Shown: one piece after another, positions 1 to 6,967 of the stretch | How the letters are laid out: each line of letters starts with the position of its first letter | Numbering within the stretch: position 1 is the stretch's first letter | Assembly: GCF_009857505.1 (NCBI RefSeq) | Contig: NZ_WWCP01000001.1 | Span: forward strand, 1 to 64,000 | Source of the DNA: Duganella lactea | Lineage (GTDB): Bacteria > Pseudomonadota > Gammaproteobacteria > Burkholderiales > Burkholderiaceae_D | DNA: 64,000 nt | Direction: 5' to 3' | Notes under the pieces: generated by a model | What the model was told of the DNA's origin: nothing | Seen by the model: the letters and a program-made list of their open reading frames with translations, nothing else | Databases searched by the model: none | Program-made: the position numbers and the translations under genes

Positions 1-897
1 GGCGCTGGTCAGCGCGGCGGCCTGGTTGGTGCCGATCGCGACGATCTGGTTGGTGCTCAGCGCGTTCAGGTTGTCGGTGCTGATGGCGGCGAACTGGCCG
101 CTGGTCAGCGCTTGTACCTGGTCGGTGGTCAGCACCTTGAACTGGTCGCTGCTCAGCGTGGCGATGATGCTGGTTTTCAGGCCGACGAGGTCGCGGGTTT
201 CAATCGCCGCGATATTGTTGGTCGACAGTGCGTTGAACTGCGACGAGTTCCAGCCGCTGAACTGCGCCGAACCCATGGCGACGATCTGGTCGGTGCTCAG
301 GCCGGCCAGCTGGTCCGAGGTCATCGCGGCGAACTGTGCGCTCTTCAAGCCGGCGATGTTTTCGGTGGTCAGCGCGTGGACCTGGTTGCTGCTCAGCGCG
401 GCGATCACCGAGGTCTTCAGCGCGGCCGCGTCGGCCGACTGCAGGCTCACGATCTGGTTGGTGGTGAGGCTCTGCGTCTGGTCGCTGCCCAGCGAGCCGG
501 CTTGCGTGGTGGTCAGCGCGACGATCTGGTCGGTGCTCAGCACTTTGATCTGGTCGCTGTTCAGTCCGGCCATAGCCGCGGTTTTCAGTGCAGCAAAATC
601 AACCGTGTTCAGCGCGACCAGGGCATTGGTCGTCAACGCCCCCACCTGAGTCGACGACAGCGCGCCGGTCTGCAGCGTGCTCAAGGCCGCAACCTGGTTG
701 GTGGTCAGGCCCAGTGACAATTGGGTGGTGGTGATCACCGCGATCTGACGCGAGGTGAGCACGCTGAATTGCGTCGTGGTAAGGGCGGCGAATTGATCCG
801 AGTTGAGACCTGCGACATCCTCTGTCGCCAGAGCAGCGATCGTATTGGTGGACAGGGCTGCTATCTGGGCGGTGGAAAAACTGGTGACGAGGCTCAT
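1..897 (-). CDS. Octapeptide-repeat protein, N-terminal part (runs off left edge)
   Basis: The minus strand is open from an ATG at 897 to the window edge (299 codons, no stop). A CAGGAGAG ribosome binding site lies about 8 nt upstream. After the first few residues the protein is a near-continuous array of 8-residue units (24 bp period), roughly 36 of them, with consensus [I/V/F]-A-A-L-[S/T/K]-[S/T]-x-Q. Examples are IAALSTNT, FAALTTTQ, IVALTTTQ and IAALSSNQ. At least one unit has 9 residues. There is no signal peptide at the N-terminus and no Cys. The regular aliphatic and Thr/Ser spacing suggests a solenoid or short capped helical turns. Long repetitive proteins of this kind are often surface-associated or secreted, but nothing here proves that. 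Function unknown; the C-terminus, where an export signal might lie, is outside the window. Confidence 0.85.
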   Translation of the reverse strand, partial: MSLVTSFSTAQIAALSTNTIAALATEDVAGLNSDQFAALTTTQFSVLTSRQIAVITTTQLSLGLTTNQVAALSTLQTGALSSTQVGALTTNALVALNTVDFAALKTAAMAGLNSDQIKVLSTDQIVALTTTQAGSLGSDQTQSLTTNQIVSLQSADAAALKTSVIAALSSNQVHALTTENIAGLKSAQFAAMTSDQLAGLSTDQIVAMGSAQFSGWNSSQFNALSTNNIAAIETRDLVGLKTSIIATLSSDQFKVLTTDQVQALTSGQFAAISTDNLNALSTNQIVAIGTNQAAALTSA

Positions 898-1543
898 TTT
901 TACTCTCCTGAGGGGTACTGCTGAATTCTGTCTTTGGGCAACGCAACCAACGGGACCACCCCAGGTTTGCGCTCGCGGCCGGCATCCCGATCCGCTATTA
1001 TTTTTCGATTAACACGACTGCAACTGACTATGTTCAATTCTTAACGACAACGGATTCGTTTACTTTAGGAATCTAAAGTTACGAAACTTGTTAGCGCTTA
1101 CGCGCCCTGCCACCAATGCACTGAGATGATGCACACCACCGCCATGACGAGGTGCTTGGTGAATAAGCGACCGCCGCCAGGGTTTCATTAAGTAAACTTG
1201 TTTACTATGAGAAATTAAAACTCTACTGGTGCAATGCCCTGCTTCCAGTCCTCTCACACTGCCTGTGAGCAACAAAAAGCACACAAACAGAGCGCAAGTA
1301 TAGCTGAAATTAATTTCCCAAAGGAATTTTTTAACGCCACTGTATCACCGCCGCAACCTGATTTTCGGTCAATATTTCGAGCCCGAAAGCCGCATGAATA
1401 CAGGCTTGACGGGCAAATCTGCGTTTTATCAATACTGCAAAAAGCAATGTTGATTTGAAATTACTTTTTAAATAGGAGTCGGGGCGCAATATTTCCTCAA
1501 GACATGATGAGGCTTGCAGATGACCGCAGTATGACGCCGCCGG
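898..1543. other. Intergenic region with palindromes, no gene seen
   Basis: This stretch is more AT-rich than its surroundings, and neither strand has an ORF with convincing coding character or a Shine-Dalgarno. It separates the repeat-protein start (897) from the end of the small membrane-protein gene (1544). It contains three short inverted repeats: ACTTTAG-GAAT-CTAAAGT at 1062-1079, a LacI-operator-like TTAGCGCTTA at 1091-1100, and AGTAAACTTGTTTACT at 1191-1206. They probably belong to the control region of the repeat-protein gene. Confidence 0.6.
1191..1206. promoter_or_regulatory. Perfect 16-bp palindrome, possible operator
   Basis: AGTAAAC-TT-GTTTACT has two 7-bp arms around a 2-nt centre. 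It lies about 300 bp upstream of the repeat-protein start, among other inverted repeats. Its symmetry suggests a dimeric regulator site; the regulator is unknown. Confidence 0.35.
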
Positions 1544-1942
1544 TCAGGACGCGGTCGCGGGCTGGCGCGCGCGCCGGTAGCAGACGACGGCGGTCACCGC
1601 CAGCAAGACCAACGCCAGCAGATTCACCACGAGGACGCCCTCGGCGACACGCAGCGACACGCCGAGGCTGACGCCAGCCTGCAGACTGAACTGCCAGCCA
1701 CCGTCGAAGCGGTGGAAACTCAGCACTTGTGGCAGGTAATACAGCATGCCGCCCCACGCGCCAGCGCGGTGGCGCCTGAGCGACAGCAGCGCCGCCAGAA
1801 AACCGAGCAGCGCGACGCCGAACGTCGCCATGCGCGCCGGCGGCGCCTGGCCCAACAAGCCGAGGCTGACGGCCAGCGCCAGCCCGCTATTGAGCAACAA
1901 CACCCGGGCCAGCCATTTTTCCAGTTCCCGCATCGGCCTCAT
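1544..1942 (-). CDS. Small integral membrane protein
   Basis: A 132-residue protein with about four hydrophobic segments (roughly residues 12-32, 38-55, 65-78 and 98-120) separated by short Arg-rich loops. I recognise no family. Its first ATG overlaps the TGA stop of the upstream GlxA-type regulator (ATGA, 1939-1942), so the two are translationally coupled; a second in-frame ATG three codons later is an alternative start. Basic loops such as LRRHRAG are probably cytoplasmic. The product probably sits in the inner membrane. Its role may relate to the adjacent regulator, but no function can be assigned. Confidence 0.75.
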   Translation of the reverse strand: MRPMRELEKWLARVLLLNSGLALAVSLGLLGQAPPARMATFGVALLGFLAALLSLRRHRAGAWGGMLYYLPQVLSFHRFDGGWQFSLQAGVSLGVSLRVAEGVLVVNLLALVLLAVTAVVCYRRARQPATAS

Positions 1943-2916
1943 CCAAAACGCGATTGATAGTCACTGGGCGCGACGCCCAGCTGCGCGGCAAACGCGCGCC
2001 GCAGATTGTACTCGCTGCCGAAGCCGCTCTGGCGGGCGGCGCGCTTGACCGTCATGCCGGGCCGCTCCAGCAGCGCGCAGGCCGCCTCCATCCGCAGGCG
2101 CAGCAATAACTGCGCCGGCGACATGCCGGCCTCCTGTCGCAGCCGGCGGTGCAGCGTGCGCACCGAGGTCGCCAGCGCCGCCGCCATCTGCTCGACATCG
2201 AGCTGCTGCGCCAGGCGCGGGCGCAGCCACGCGGTCAACTGGCCGTGCCAGCCCTGCGGCGCGGCCTGGGCCAGCAGTTCCGAGCTGAACTGGCGCTGCC
2301 CGCCGGGGCGCTTGAAGAACACCACCAGCCGTTTGGCCACCGCCAGGCCGGCGGCGCGGCCGCGGTCCTCCTCCACCAGCGCCAGCGCCAGGTCCATGCC
2401 GGCGGCGATGCCGGCCGAGGTGTACAGCGCGCCGTCTCTAATATAGATGGCGTCGTCCTGCACCGTGATCGCGGGATGCTGGGCCTGCAGCGCGGCGGCG
2501 TCCAGCCAATGGGTGACGGCGCGGCGGCCATCCAGCAGGCCGGCGCGCGCCAGCACGAAGGCGCCGGTGCACACCGAGCAGCAGCGGCCGGCGTGGGCGG
2601 CCGCCTGCCGCACCCAGCCGACCAGCTCCGGCGCCAGGGCCGGGCTGGCGCCGCATTCCAGGCCGCGCCCGCCGGACACGATCAGCGTCGCCCCGGCCAG
2701 CGCGGACGGCGATGGCAGCGGCGCGGTCAGCAGCGTCACGCCGGCGCTGGACACGACCGGGCCGCCGTCGGCGGACAGCATATGAATCCGATAAGGTTCG
2801 GGCAAGCCGGCGGCGCGCGCCTCGTCGTTCGCGGAAGAAAACACCTGGGCGGGGCCGCTGGCGTCCAGCAGCAGAAAGCCCGGATAGACCAGCAGCCAGA
2901 GATCGATGGGTGGCAT
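1939..2916 (-). CDS. GlxA-family transcriptional regulator (DJ-1/PfpI + AraC HTH)
   Basis: A 325-residue two-domain protein. Residues 5-190 form a DJ-1/PfpI (class I amidotransferase-like) fold with the nucleophile-elbow Cys at about 116 in SVCTGA and the THW motif that follows in this family. Residues 222-325 are an AraC/XylS DNA-binding domain with two helix-turn-helices, ending in the typical LGVAPSDYQSRFG. The family activates or represses nearby operons; the DJ-1 domain is generally a ligand sensor rather than an enzyme. It is divergent from a DJ-1/PfpI gene starting at 3000, with only 83 bp between them, so that gene is the likely target. The membrane protein downstream overlaps by 4 bp. 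The start was chosen as the first ATG giving the full DJ-1 strand (IDLWLLVYPGF). Confidence 0.9.
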   Translation of the reverse strand: MPPIDLWLLVYPGFLLLDASGPAQVFSSANDEARAAGLPEPYRIHMLSADGGPVVSSAGVTLLTAPLPSPSALAGATLIVSGGRGLECGASPALAPELVGWVRQAAAHAGRCCSVCTGAFVLARAGLLDGRRAVTHWLDAAALQAQHPAITVQDDAIYIRDGALYTSAGIAAGMDLALALVEEDRGRAAGLAVAKRLVVFFKRPGGQRQFSSELLAQAAPQGWHGQLTAWLRPRLAQQLDVEQMAAALATSVRTLHRRLRQEAGMSPAQLLLRLRMEAACALLERPGMTVKRAARQSGFGSEYNLRRAFAAQLGVAPSDYQSRFG

Positions 2917-2999
2917 CTGGCAGATATTCCACCATGGATGGCATATGTGTCAATCGCCGGCATGGCACGATGACAGCCATTCCCATCAGGAGGCAAGCC

Positions 3000-3740
3000 A
3001 TGACACGCAGCGTCGGCATCTATGTATTCGATCAGGTAGAGGTGTTGGACTTCGCCGGTCCCTACGAGGTCTTCACCTGCGCCGCGCGGGTGGCGGGCGA
3101 CGCGCCGTTCGCGGTGCGCACCATCGGCGCCAGCCGTGCGGCGGTGCGTGCCCGCGCCGGCCTGGCCGTGCATCCCGAGACCACGTTTACCGACTGCGCT
3201 CCGGTGGACGTACTGATCATTCCAGGCGGCGTCGTGACGGCCGAGCTGGCGCGTGCCGAAGTCATCGACTGGATCGCCGGCATGGCGCGTGAGTGCGAGC
3301 TGGTCGCCTCGGTCTGCACCGGTGCCATGCTGCTGGCCGAAGCCGGCCTGCTCGACGGGCTGAGCGCCACCACCCATTGGGAAGATCTGGACGCGCTGCG
3401 CGCCGGCTGGCCGCAAGTGCGCGTGGAAGGCGAGCGCCGCTGGATCGACCACGGCCAGATCGTGACCTCGGCGGGCATCTCGGCCGGCATCGACATGTCG
3501 CTGCACCTGGTCGCGCGCCTGGCGGGCCGCGCCCTGGCCGAGCGCACCGCCCGCCAGATGGACTACGATTGGAACCCCGGTGTCAGGTCTGACACCGGGT
3601 TTTACCGCCTAGAGTTTCTTCAGCTGTTCGCGGGCGTAGGCGGCGCTGGGGTGGTTGGGCGCCAGCGCGAGGAAGCTGGCGTAGGCTTGCCTGGCCTTGT
3701 CGGCGTCGGCCAGCTTCATGCGGGCGTCGCCGAGATTTAA
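3000..3740 (+). CDS. DJ-1/PfpI family protein (isonitrile-hydratase-like) with read-through tail
   Basis: Start ATG at 3000 behind CAGGAGG; the longer open frame upstream lacks a binding site. Residues 1-191 are a complete DJ-1/PfpI domain related to isonitrile hydratases and ThiJ-like proteins, with the nucleophile Cys106 in ASVCTGA, TTHW at about 124, and the usual C-terminal RQMDYDW. Family members normally end about here. Instead codon 192 runs straight into the palindrome at 3576-3599, which carries no stop in this frame. The ORF then continues about 55 codons antisense to the 3' end of the next gene, with no family similarity. The tail (from about 3576) looks like a by-product of losing the native stop. 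It is divergent from the GlxA-type regulator, which probably controls it. Confidence 0.85.
   Translation: MTRSVGIYVFDQVEVLDFAGPYEVFTCAARVAGDAPFAVRTIGASRAAVRARAGLAVHPETTFTDCAPVDVLIIPGGVVTAELARAEVIDWIAGMARECELVASVCTGAMLLAEAGLLDGLSATTHWEDLDALRAGWPQVRVEGERRWIDHGQIVTSAGISAGIDMSLHLVARLAGRALAERTARQMDYDWNPGVRSDTGFYRLEFLQLFAGVGGAGVVGRQREEAGVGLPGLVGVGQLHAGVAEI
3576..3599. repeat. GTGTCAGGTCTGACAC palindromic element, copy 1
   Basis: A perfect inverted repeat: 11-bp arms CCCGGTGTCAG / CTGACACCGGG around a 2-nt centre, followed by GTTTTACC on the plus strand. The core GTGTCAGGTCTGACA also occurs twice, inverted, at 59371-59445. It sits exactly between two convergent genes: right after codon 192 of the DJ-1 gene and 9 nt past the stop of the deacetylase/caspase gene. 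It could act as a bidirectional terminator or belong to a REP-like dispersed family. Confidence 0.8.
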
Positions 3741-6209
3741 ATACGCGATGGCGCGCGAGGCGTCGATCTGCACCGTGTTTTCAAACCAGCGCGCCGCTTC
3801 GGCGTACTTTTCCTGCTTGTAGTAGACGAAGCCGAGGTTGTTGGCCGCCAACCCGAAGTCGGGCCGGTATTTCAACGCTTCGGTGAACGCCGCCTCCGCC
3901 TGCGCGTATTGCTTCTCCTTGTACAGTTGCAGCCCCTTGTCGTTGGCACGCTGCGCCAGTTGGCGCGCCGAGGCGTCCACCGGCTGCGGCGCGGCGATCT
4001 TCTGCTCGCCGCCCTGCAGGTTTTTGATGGTCACCGTGTTGCCGTCGGCTTGCTGGCTGCGGCCGGTGTCGAGCTTGCTGTTCAGGGCGATGGCGTCGGC
4101 CGGCAGTTGCGCCGATTGCGCGCTGAGGAACTCCGCTTCGGCCGGCAGCTGGAAGACGAATTCGCCCCCCTCCGAGCCCGGCAGGCTGCCGAACGCCGGC
4201 GTCTGTTGCGATACGCTGGCCACCGCCGGCGCCACATACGCGGCCAGTTCGGTGGCGGTGATCAGGCCGTCACCGTTGAGGTCGGCCTTGCCGTTCAGCG
4301 CCTGCAGCAGGGTCCAGGTGAACACCGAGTGGCCGCCCGGGCCGCCATCGGCCACCATCTGGTCGGCGCCGCCGGCGGTCAGCATCTGCCGGCCGATGCG
4401 GCGCGCGTTGTCGCGCAGGAAGGCGTTGCCGCCGCCGCCGCGCGTCAGCCCCAGGCCGCTGTAGCAGGCATCCATCACGAACAACACATGCTTGGCGTTG
4501 AGGCTTTCGGCGATGTTCTGCAAATCGGTCATCGGAATGGCGTCGACGCTGACTTGCTGCGGATCGGAGTCGGCCGGGATGATATAGCCGAGATTGCGCC
4601 CGGACGATAGCTGGCGCGTGGCGCCGTGCCCGGCAAAGAACACGAAGATGCGGTCGTCCTTCTTCAGCTTGGCCTCGGCCAGCTTGTCGTGGAATACCGC
4701 CAGCATGTTGTTGCGGGTCGCCTCGCCGTTGGTCAGCGTGAACACGCGCGCGCTGTCGAAGCCGAACTTGCCCACCAGCGTTTCGCGGATCGCTTTGGCA
4801 TCCTGCACGGCGTAGCGCAGCTTCGGCCACTTCTGGTAATCGTTGATGCCGATCACCACCGCATAGCTGTTGGCGTAGCCGGTGCTGACGGCGATCTTCT
4901 CCGGCTCGGGTTGCGGCGCACCTTTCGGCACGTTGAAATCCTGGCCGTCCCAGCCGGCGAAGCTGTAGCCGTCGGCGATCAGCTTGTCCAGCACCATCGG
5001 CAGCGCCTTGACGCTGCGGTCGTGAATGTCGTGGAACAGGATGATGCCGCGCTGCTCCTTGCTCAGCGTGGTCAGCACACGGTTGGCGATCGAGCTCGGC
5101 ACCGGATCGGCCCAGTCCATCGAGTCGACATTCCACATCACCGAGCGCAGGCCCAGCTTGGACAGCACGGCCATGCCCTCGGCGTTGCGCGCGCCGTAAG
5201 GGAAGCGGAACAGCGGCGAGCGGCGCGCATCGGCCGCCTTCAGCGCGGTGTCGGCGTCGGCGATTTCGCCGTACAGCTTGTCGCCGCTCTGCTTCGACAG
5301 CAGCGCGTGGCTGTAGCTGTGGTTGCCGACGGCGTGGCCGGCGTCGATCAGGCGCTTGCTCTCGCCCTGGTAGCGGCTGACGTTCTGCCCGACTTCAAAG
5401 AACACCCCCGGCACATTGTATTGCTTGAGGATGGCGGCGATTTCTTCGGTATAACTGCCATGCGGACCGTCGTCAAAGGTCAGCACCACGGTTTTCGGCG
5501 GCAGCGAATAGCCGAAGGTTTCCTTGGCCGGCGCGGCGGCCGGCGGCTCCGGGTACGGCACGATGACGCCGTAATCCTTCATGATCTGCTCACGGCTGTA
5601 CAGCTTGCGCAGATGGGCGACGTAGTCGTCCCATTTCTCGCGCTTGGGCGTGATGGCGCGCGCCTCGAAGCGCGAGAAGATATCGCTGATTTCCTTGTCG
5701 TATTGCTTCTCGATATCCTCCAGCGCCGCCAGATCCTCGCTGACGCGCTTGTGCAGCTTGATGGCCGGCAGCGTCTGATCGGCGGCGGCCAGCTTTTGCA
5801 GCGCCAGCAGCACTTCGCGGAACGCCAGCCGGTCGGCATCGTACAGGTCCGGCGCGGATTCGATATACGACAGCAGCGCATCGTCGGCCGCGTCGCGCTG
5901 GGCCGGCGGCAGCGCCTGCGTCTGCGCCAGCAGCGGCTGGATGCGCGCCAGGCGCGCCAGATTTTCATGGAACAAGGACTGGCCGACCTGGTTGGCGGCC
6001 TTGCGCTCGCTGTCGTTGAGTGTCTTCTCGTCGGCCAGCAGCACGATGATCTTGCGGTAATTGGCCAGCAGCGCCTGCAATTCGGGCTGCAACGCCGGCG
6101 CCGCGGCAGCGGCGGCGGGCGCCTCGGAGGGCTGGCCGCGCAGCGCCATATACGCGCCGCCGGCCGCCAGCGCGGCCACGACCGCCGCGATCATCAACCT
6201 GGATTTCAT
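3609..6209 (-). CDS. Polysaccharide deacetylase - caspase-like peptidase - TPR fusion
   Basis: An 866-residue multidomain protein. An N-terminal hydrophobic anchor or signal (about 4-22) and an Ala-rich linker precede a helical region (40-215). A NodB-type polysaccharide deacetylase follows (about 238-420), with TFDDGPH, HAVGNHSYSH and RFPYG metal and catalytic motifs. A C14 caspase-like domain (about 447-690) has the His-Cys dyad in FFAGHG (His about 528) and DACYSG (Cys about 582), and contains an EF-hand-like DLNGDGLITATEL at about 643. Three TPR units (about 750-866) end the protein. The signal places it in the envelope or periplasm. ATG 6209 was chosen over an upstream TTG. The domain combination is unusual: cell-wall or exopolysaccharide deacetylation joined to a proteolytic module with possible Ca2+ sensing. 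All key residues are present, so both enzymes could be active; substrates are unknown. Confidence 0.88.
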   Translation of the reverse strand: MKSRLMIAAVVAALAAGGAYMALRGQPSEAPAAAAAAPALQPELQALLANYRKIIVLLADEKTLNDSERKAANQVGQSLFHENLARLARIQPLLAQTQALPPAQRDAADDALLSYIESAPDLYDADRLAFREVLLALQKLAAADQTLPAIKLHKRVSEDLAALEDIEKQYDKEISDIFSRFEARAITPKREKWDDYVAHLRKLYSREQIMKDYGVIVPYPEPPAAAPAKETFGYSLPPKTVVLTFDDGPHGSYTEEIAAILKQYNVPGVFFEVGQNVSRYQGESKRLIDAGHAVGNHSYSHALLSKQSGDKLYGEIADADTALKAADARRSPLFRFPYGARNAEGMAVLSKLGLRSVMWNVDSMDWADPVPSSIANRVLTTLSKEQRGIILFHDIHDRSVKALPMVLDKLIADGYSFAGWDGQDFNVPKGAPQPEPEKIAVSTGYANSYAVVIGINDYQKWPKLRYAVQDAKAIRETLVGKFGFDSARVFTLTNGEATRNNMLAVFHDKLAEAKLKKDDRIFVFFAGHGATRQLSSGRNLGYIIPADSDPQQVSVDAIPMTDLQNIAESLNAKHVLFVMDACYSGLGLTRGGGGNAFLRDNARRIGRQMLTAGGADQMVADGGPGGHSVFTWTLLQALNGKADLNGDGLITATELAAYVAPAVASVSQQTPAFGSLPGSEGGEFVFQLPAEAEFLSAQSAQLPADAIALNSKLDTGRSQQADGNTVTIKNLQGGEQKIAAPQPVDASARQLAQRANDKGLQLYKEKQYAQAEAAFTEALKYRPDFGLAANNLGFVYYKQEKYAEAARWFENTVQIDASRAIAYLNLGDARMKLADADKARQAYASFLALAPNHPSAAYAREQLKKL

Positions 6210-6269
6210 TAGCAATTCTTTAAAGCAACGAAACCGGCATTTTATGACAGATTTGGCAACGCCGGCGAC

Positions 6270-6959
6270 TTATTCCTGGTGCTCGTCCGATTTGGCCTCG
6301 CGCATCCACTGCACCAGCGGGTAGGCGTCCTTGAGGCCGGCGGCCAGCATCGGCACCAGCTTTTCCGGCTGGTTCAGCGGCACGGCGATCTCGGTCCAGA
6401 CGAAGAAGCTCTTCAGCTTGATGTACTCGATGTGCTCGTGCTCCGGATCGAACCCCTTCGGCGGACGCATCAGCTTGCCTTCGTTCTGGATGTCGCCATA
6501 GGTGGCCACCAGTTTCTTGTTCTTGAGTACCTTGCGGAAGCCGGCCGCGTCGTCGACCATGTGCTGGCGCAGCGCTTTCAGCCGGTGCGGCGGCGGCATG
6601 TATTCGCCGGCGCCGAACAGCAGCTTGCCGCTGCCGTCGATCTGCATATAGTAGGTCGGGCCGCCGGCCTTGCTCGGGCGGCGCATGTCGTTCGGCGCCA
6701 CCGCCGCCGAGAAACGCGTCTTGTATGGCCGCTTGTCATGCGCGAAACGCACGTCGCGGTTGATGCGGAACATGGCCTTCTTCGGATTGCTGAACTTGAC
6801 CTGCGCATCGAACTTGCCCAGCTCGGCGATCATGTCCGTCACCACCTGCAGGAATTCCTCGCGCAGGATGTCGTAGCGCGGCTTGTTCATGATGAACCAG
6901 GGCCGGTTGTTGTTCTCTTCCAGCTCACGCAGGTATTGGGTCAGGTCGCGCAGATGCAT
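6270..6959 (-). CDS. DUF2461 domain-containing protein
   Basis: A 229-residue soluble protein matching the DUF2461 (TIGR02453) family. Visible family features are the NNNRPWFIMNK start, FRINRDVRFAHDKRPYKT in the middle (written here in part), and a YYMQI strand followed by a GEYMPPP segment. Length is normal for the family. Biochemical function is not established. An AAGGA ribosome binding site lies 5 nt before the ATG. It is 8 bp downstream of the DegS-like protease stop region on the same strand, so it may be co-transcribed with it. No signal peptide or membrane segment is seen, so it is probably cytoplasmic. Confidence 0.88.
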   Translation of the reverse strand: MHLRDLTQYLRELEENNNRPWFIMNKPRYDILREEFLQVVTDMIAELGKFDAQVKFSNPKKAMFRINRDVRFAHDKRPYKTRFSAAVAPNDMRRPSKAGGPTYYMQIDGSGKLLFGAGEYMPPPHRLKALRQHMVDDAAGFRKVLKNKKLVATYGDIQNEGKLMRPPKGFDPEHEHIEYIKLKSFFVWTEIAVPLNQPEKLVPMLAAGLKDAYPLVQWMREAKSDEHQE

Positions 6960-6967
6960 GGGGTTCC

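Noticed and set aside
26-649. Plus-strand frame over the repeat region
   Set aside because: Antisense shadow of the octapeptide repeat gene. Its apparent repetitiveness comes from the minus-strand repeat and it has no binding site.
1-897. Possible CRISPR array from the periodic repeats
   Set aside because: The repeats are contiguous 24-bp coding units without spacers, and the frame stays open.
1060-1458. Small ORFs on both strands in the AT-rich gap
   Set aside because: No Shine-Dalgarno, amino-acid makeup unlike neighbours, and overlapping frames with palindromes.
2712-2999. Long N-terminal extension of the DJ-1 gene
   Set aside because: It is antisense to the regulator gene and Arg-rich, and CAGGAGG sits before the ATG at 3000.
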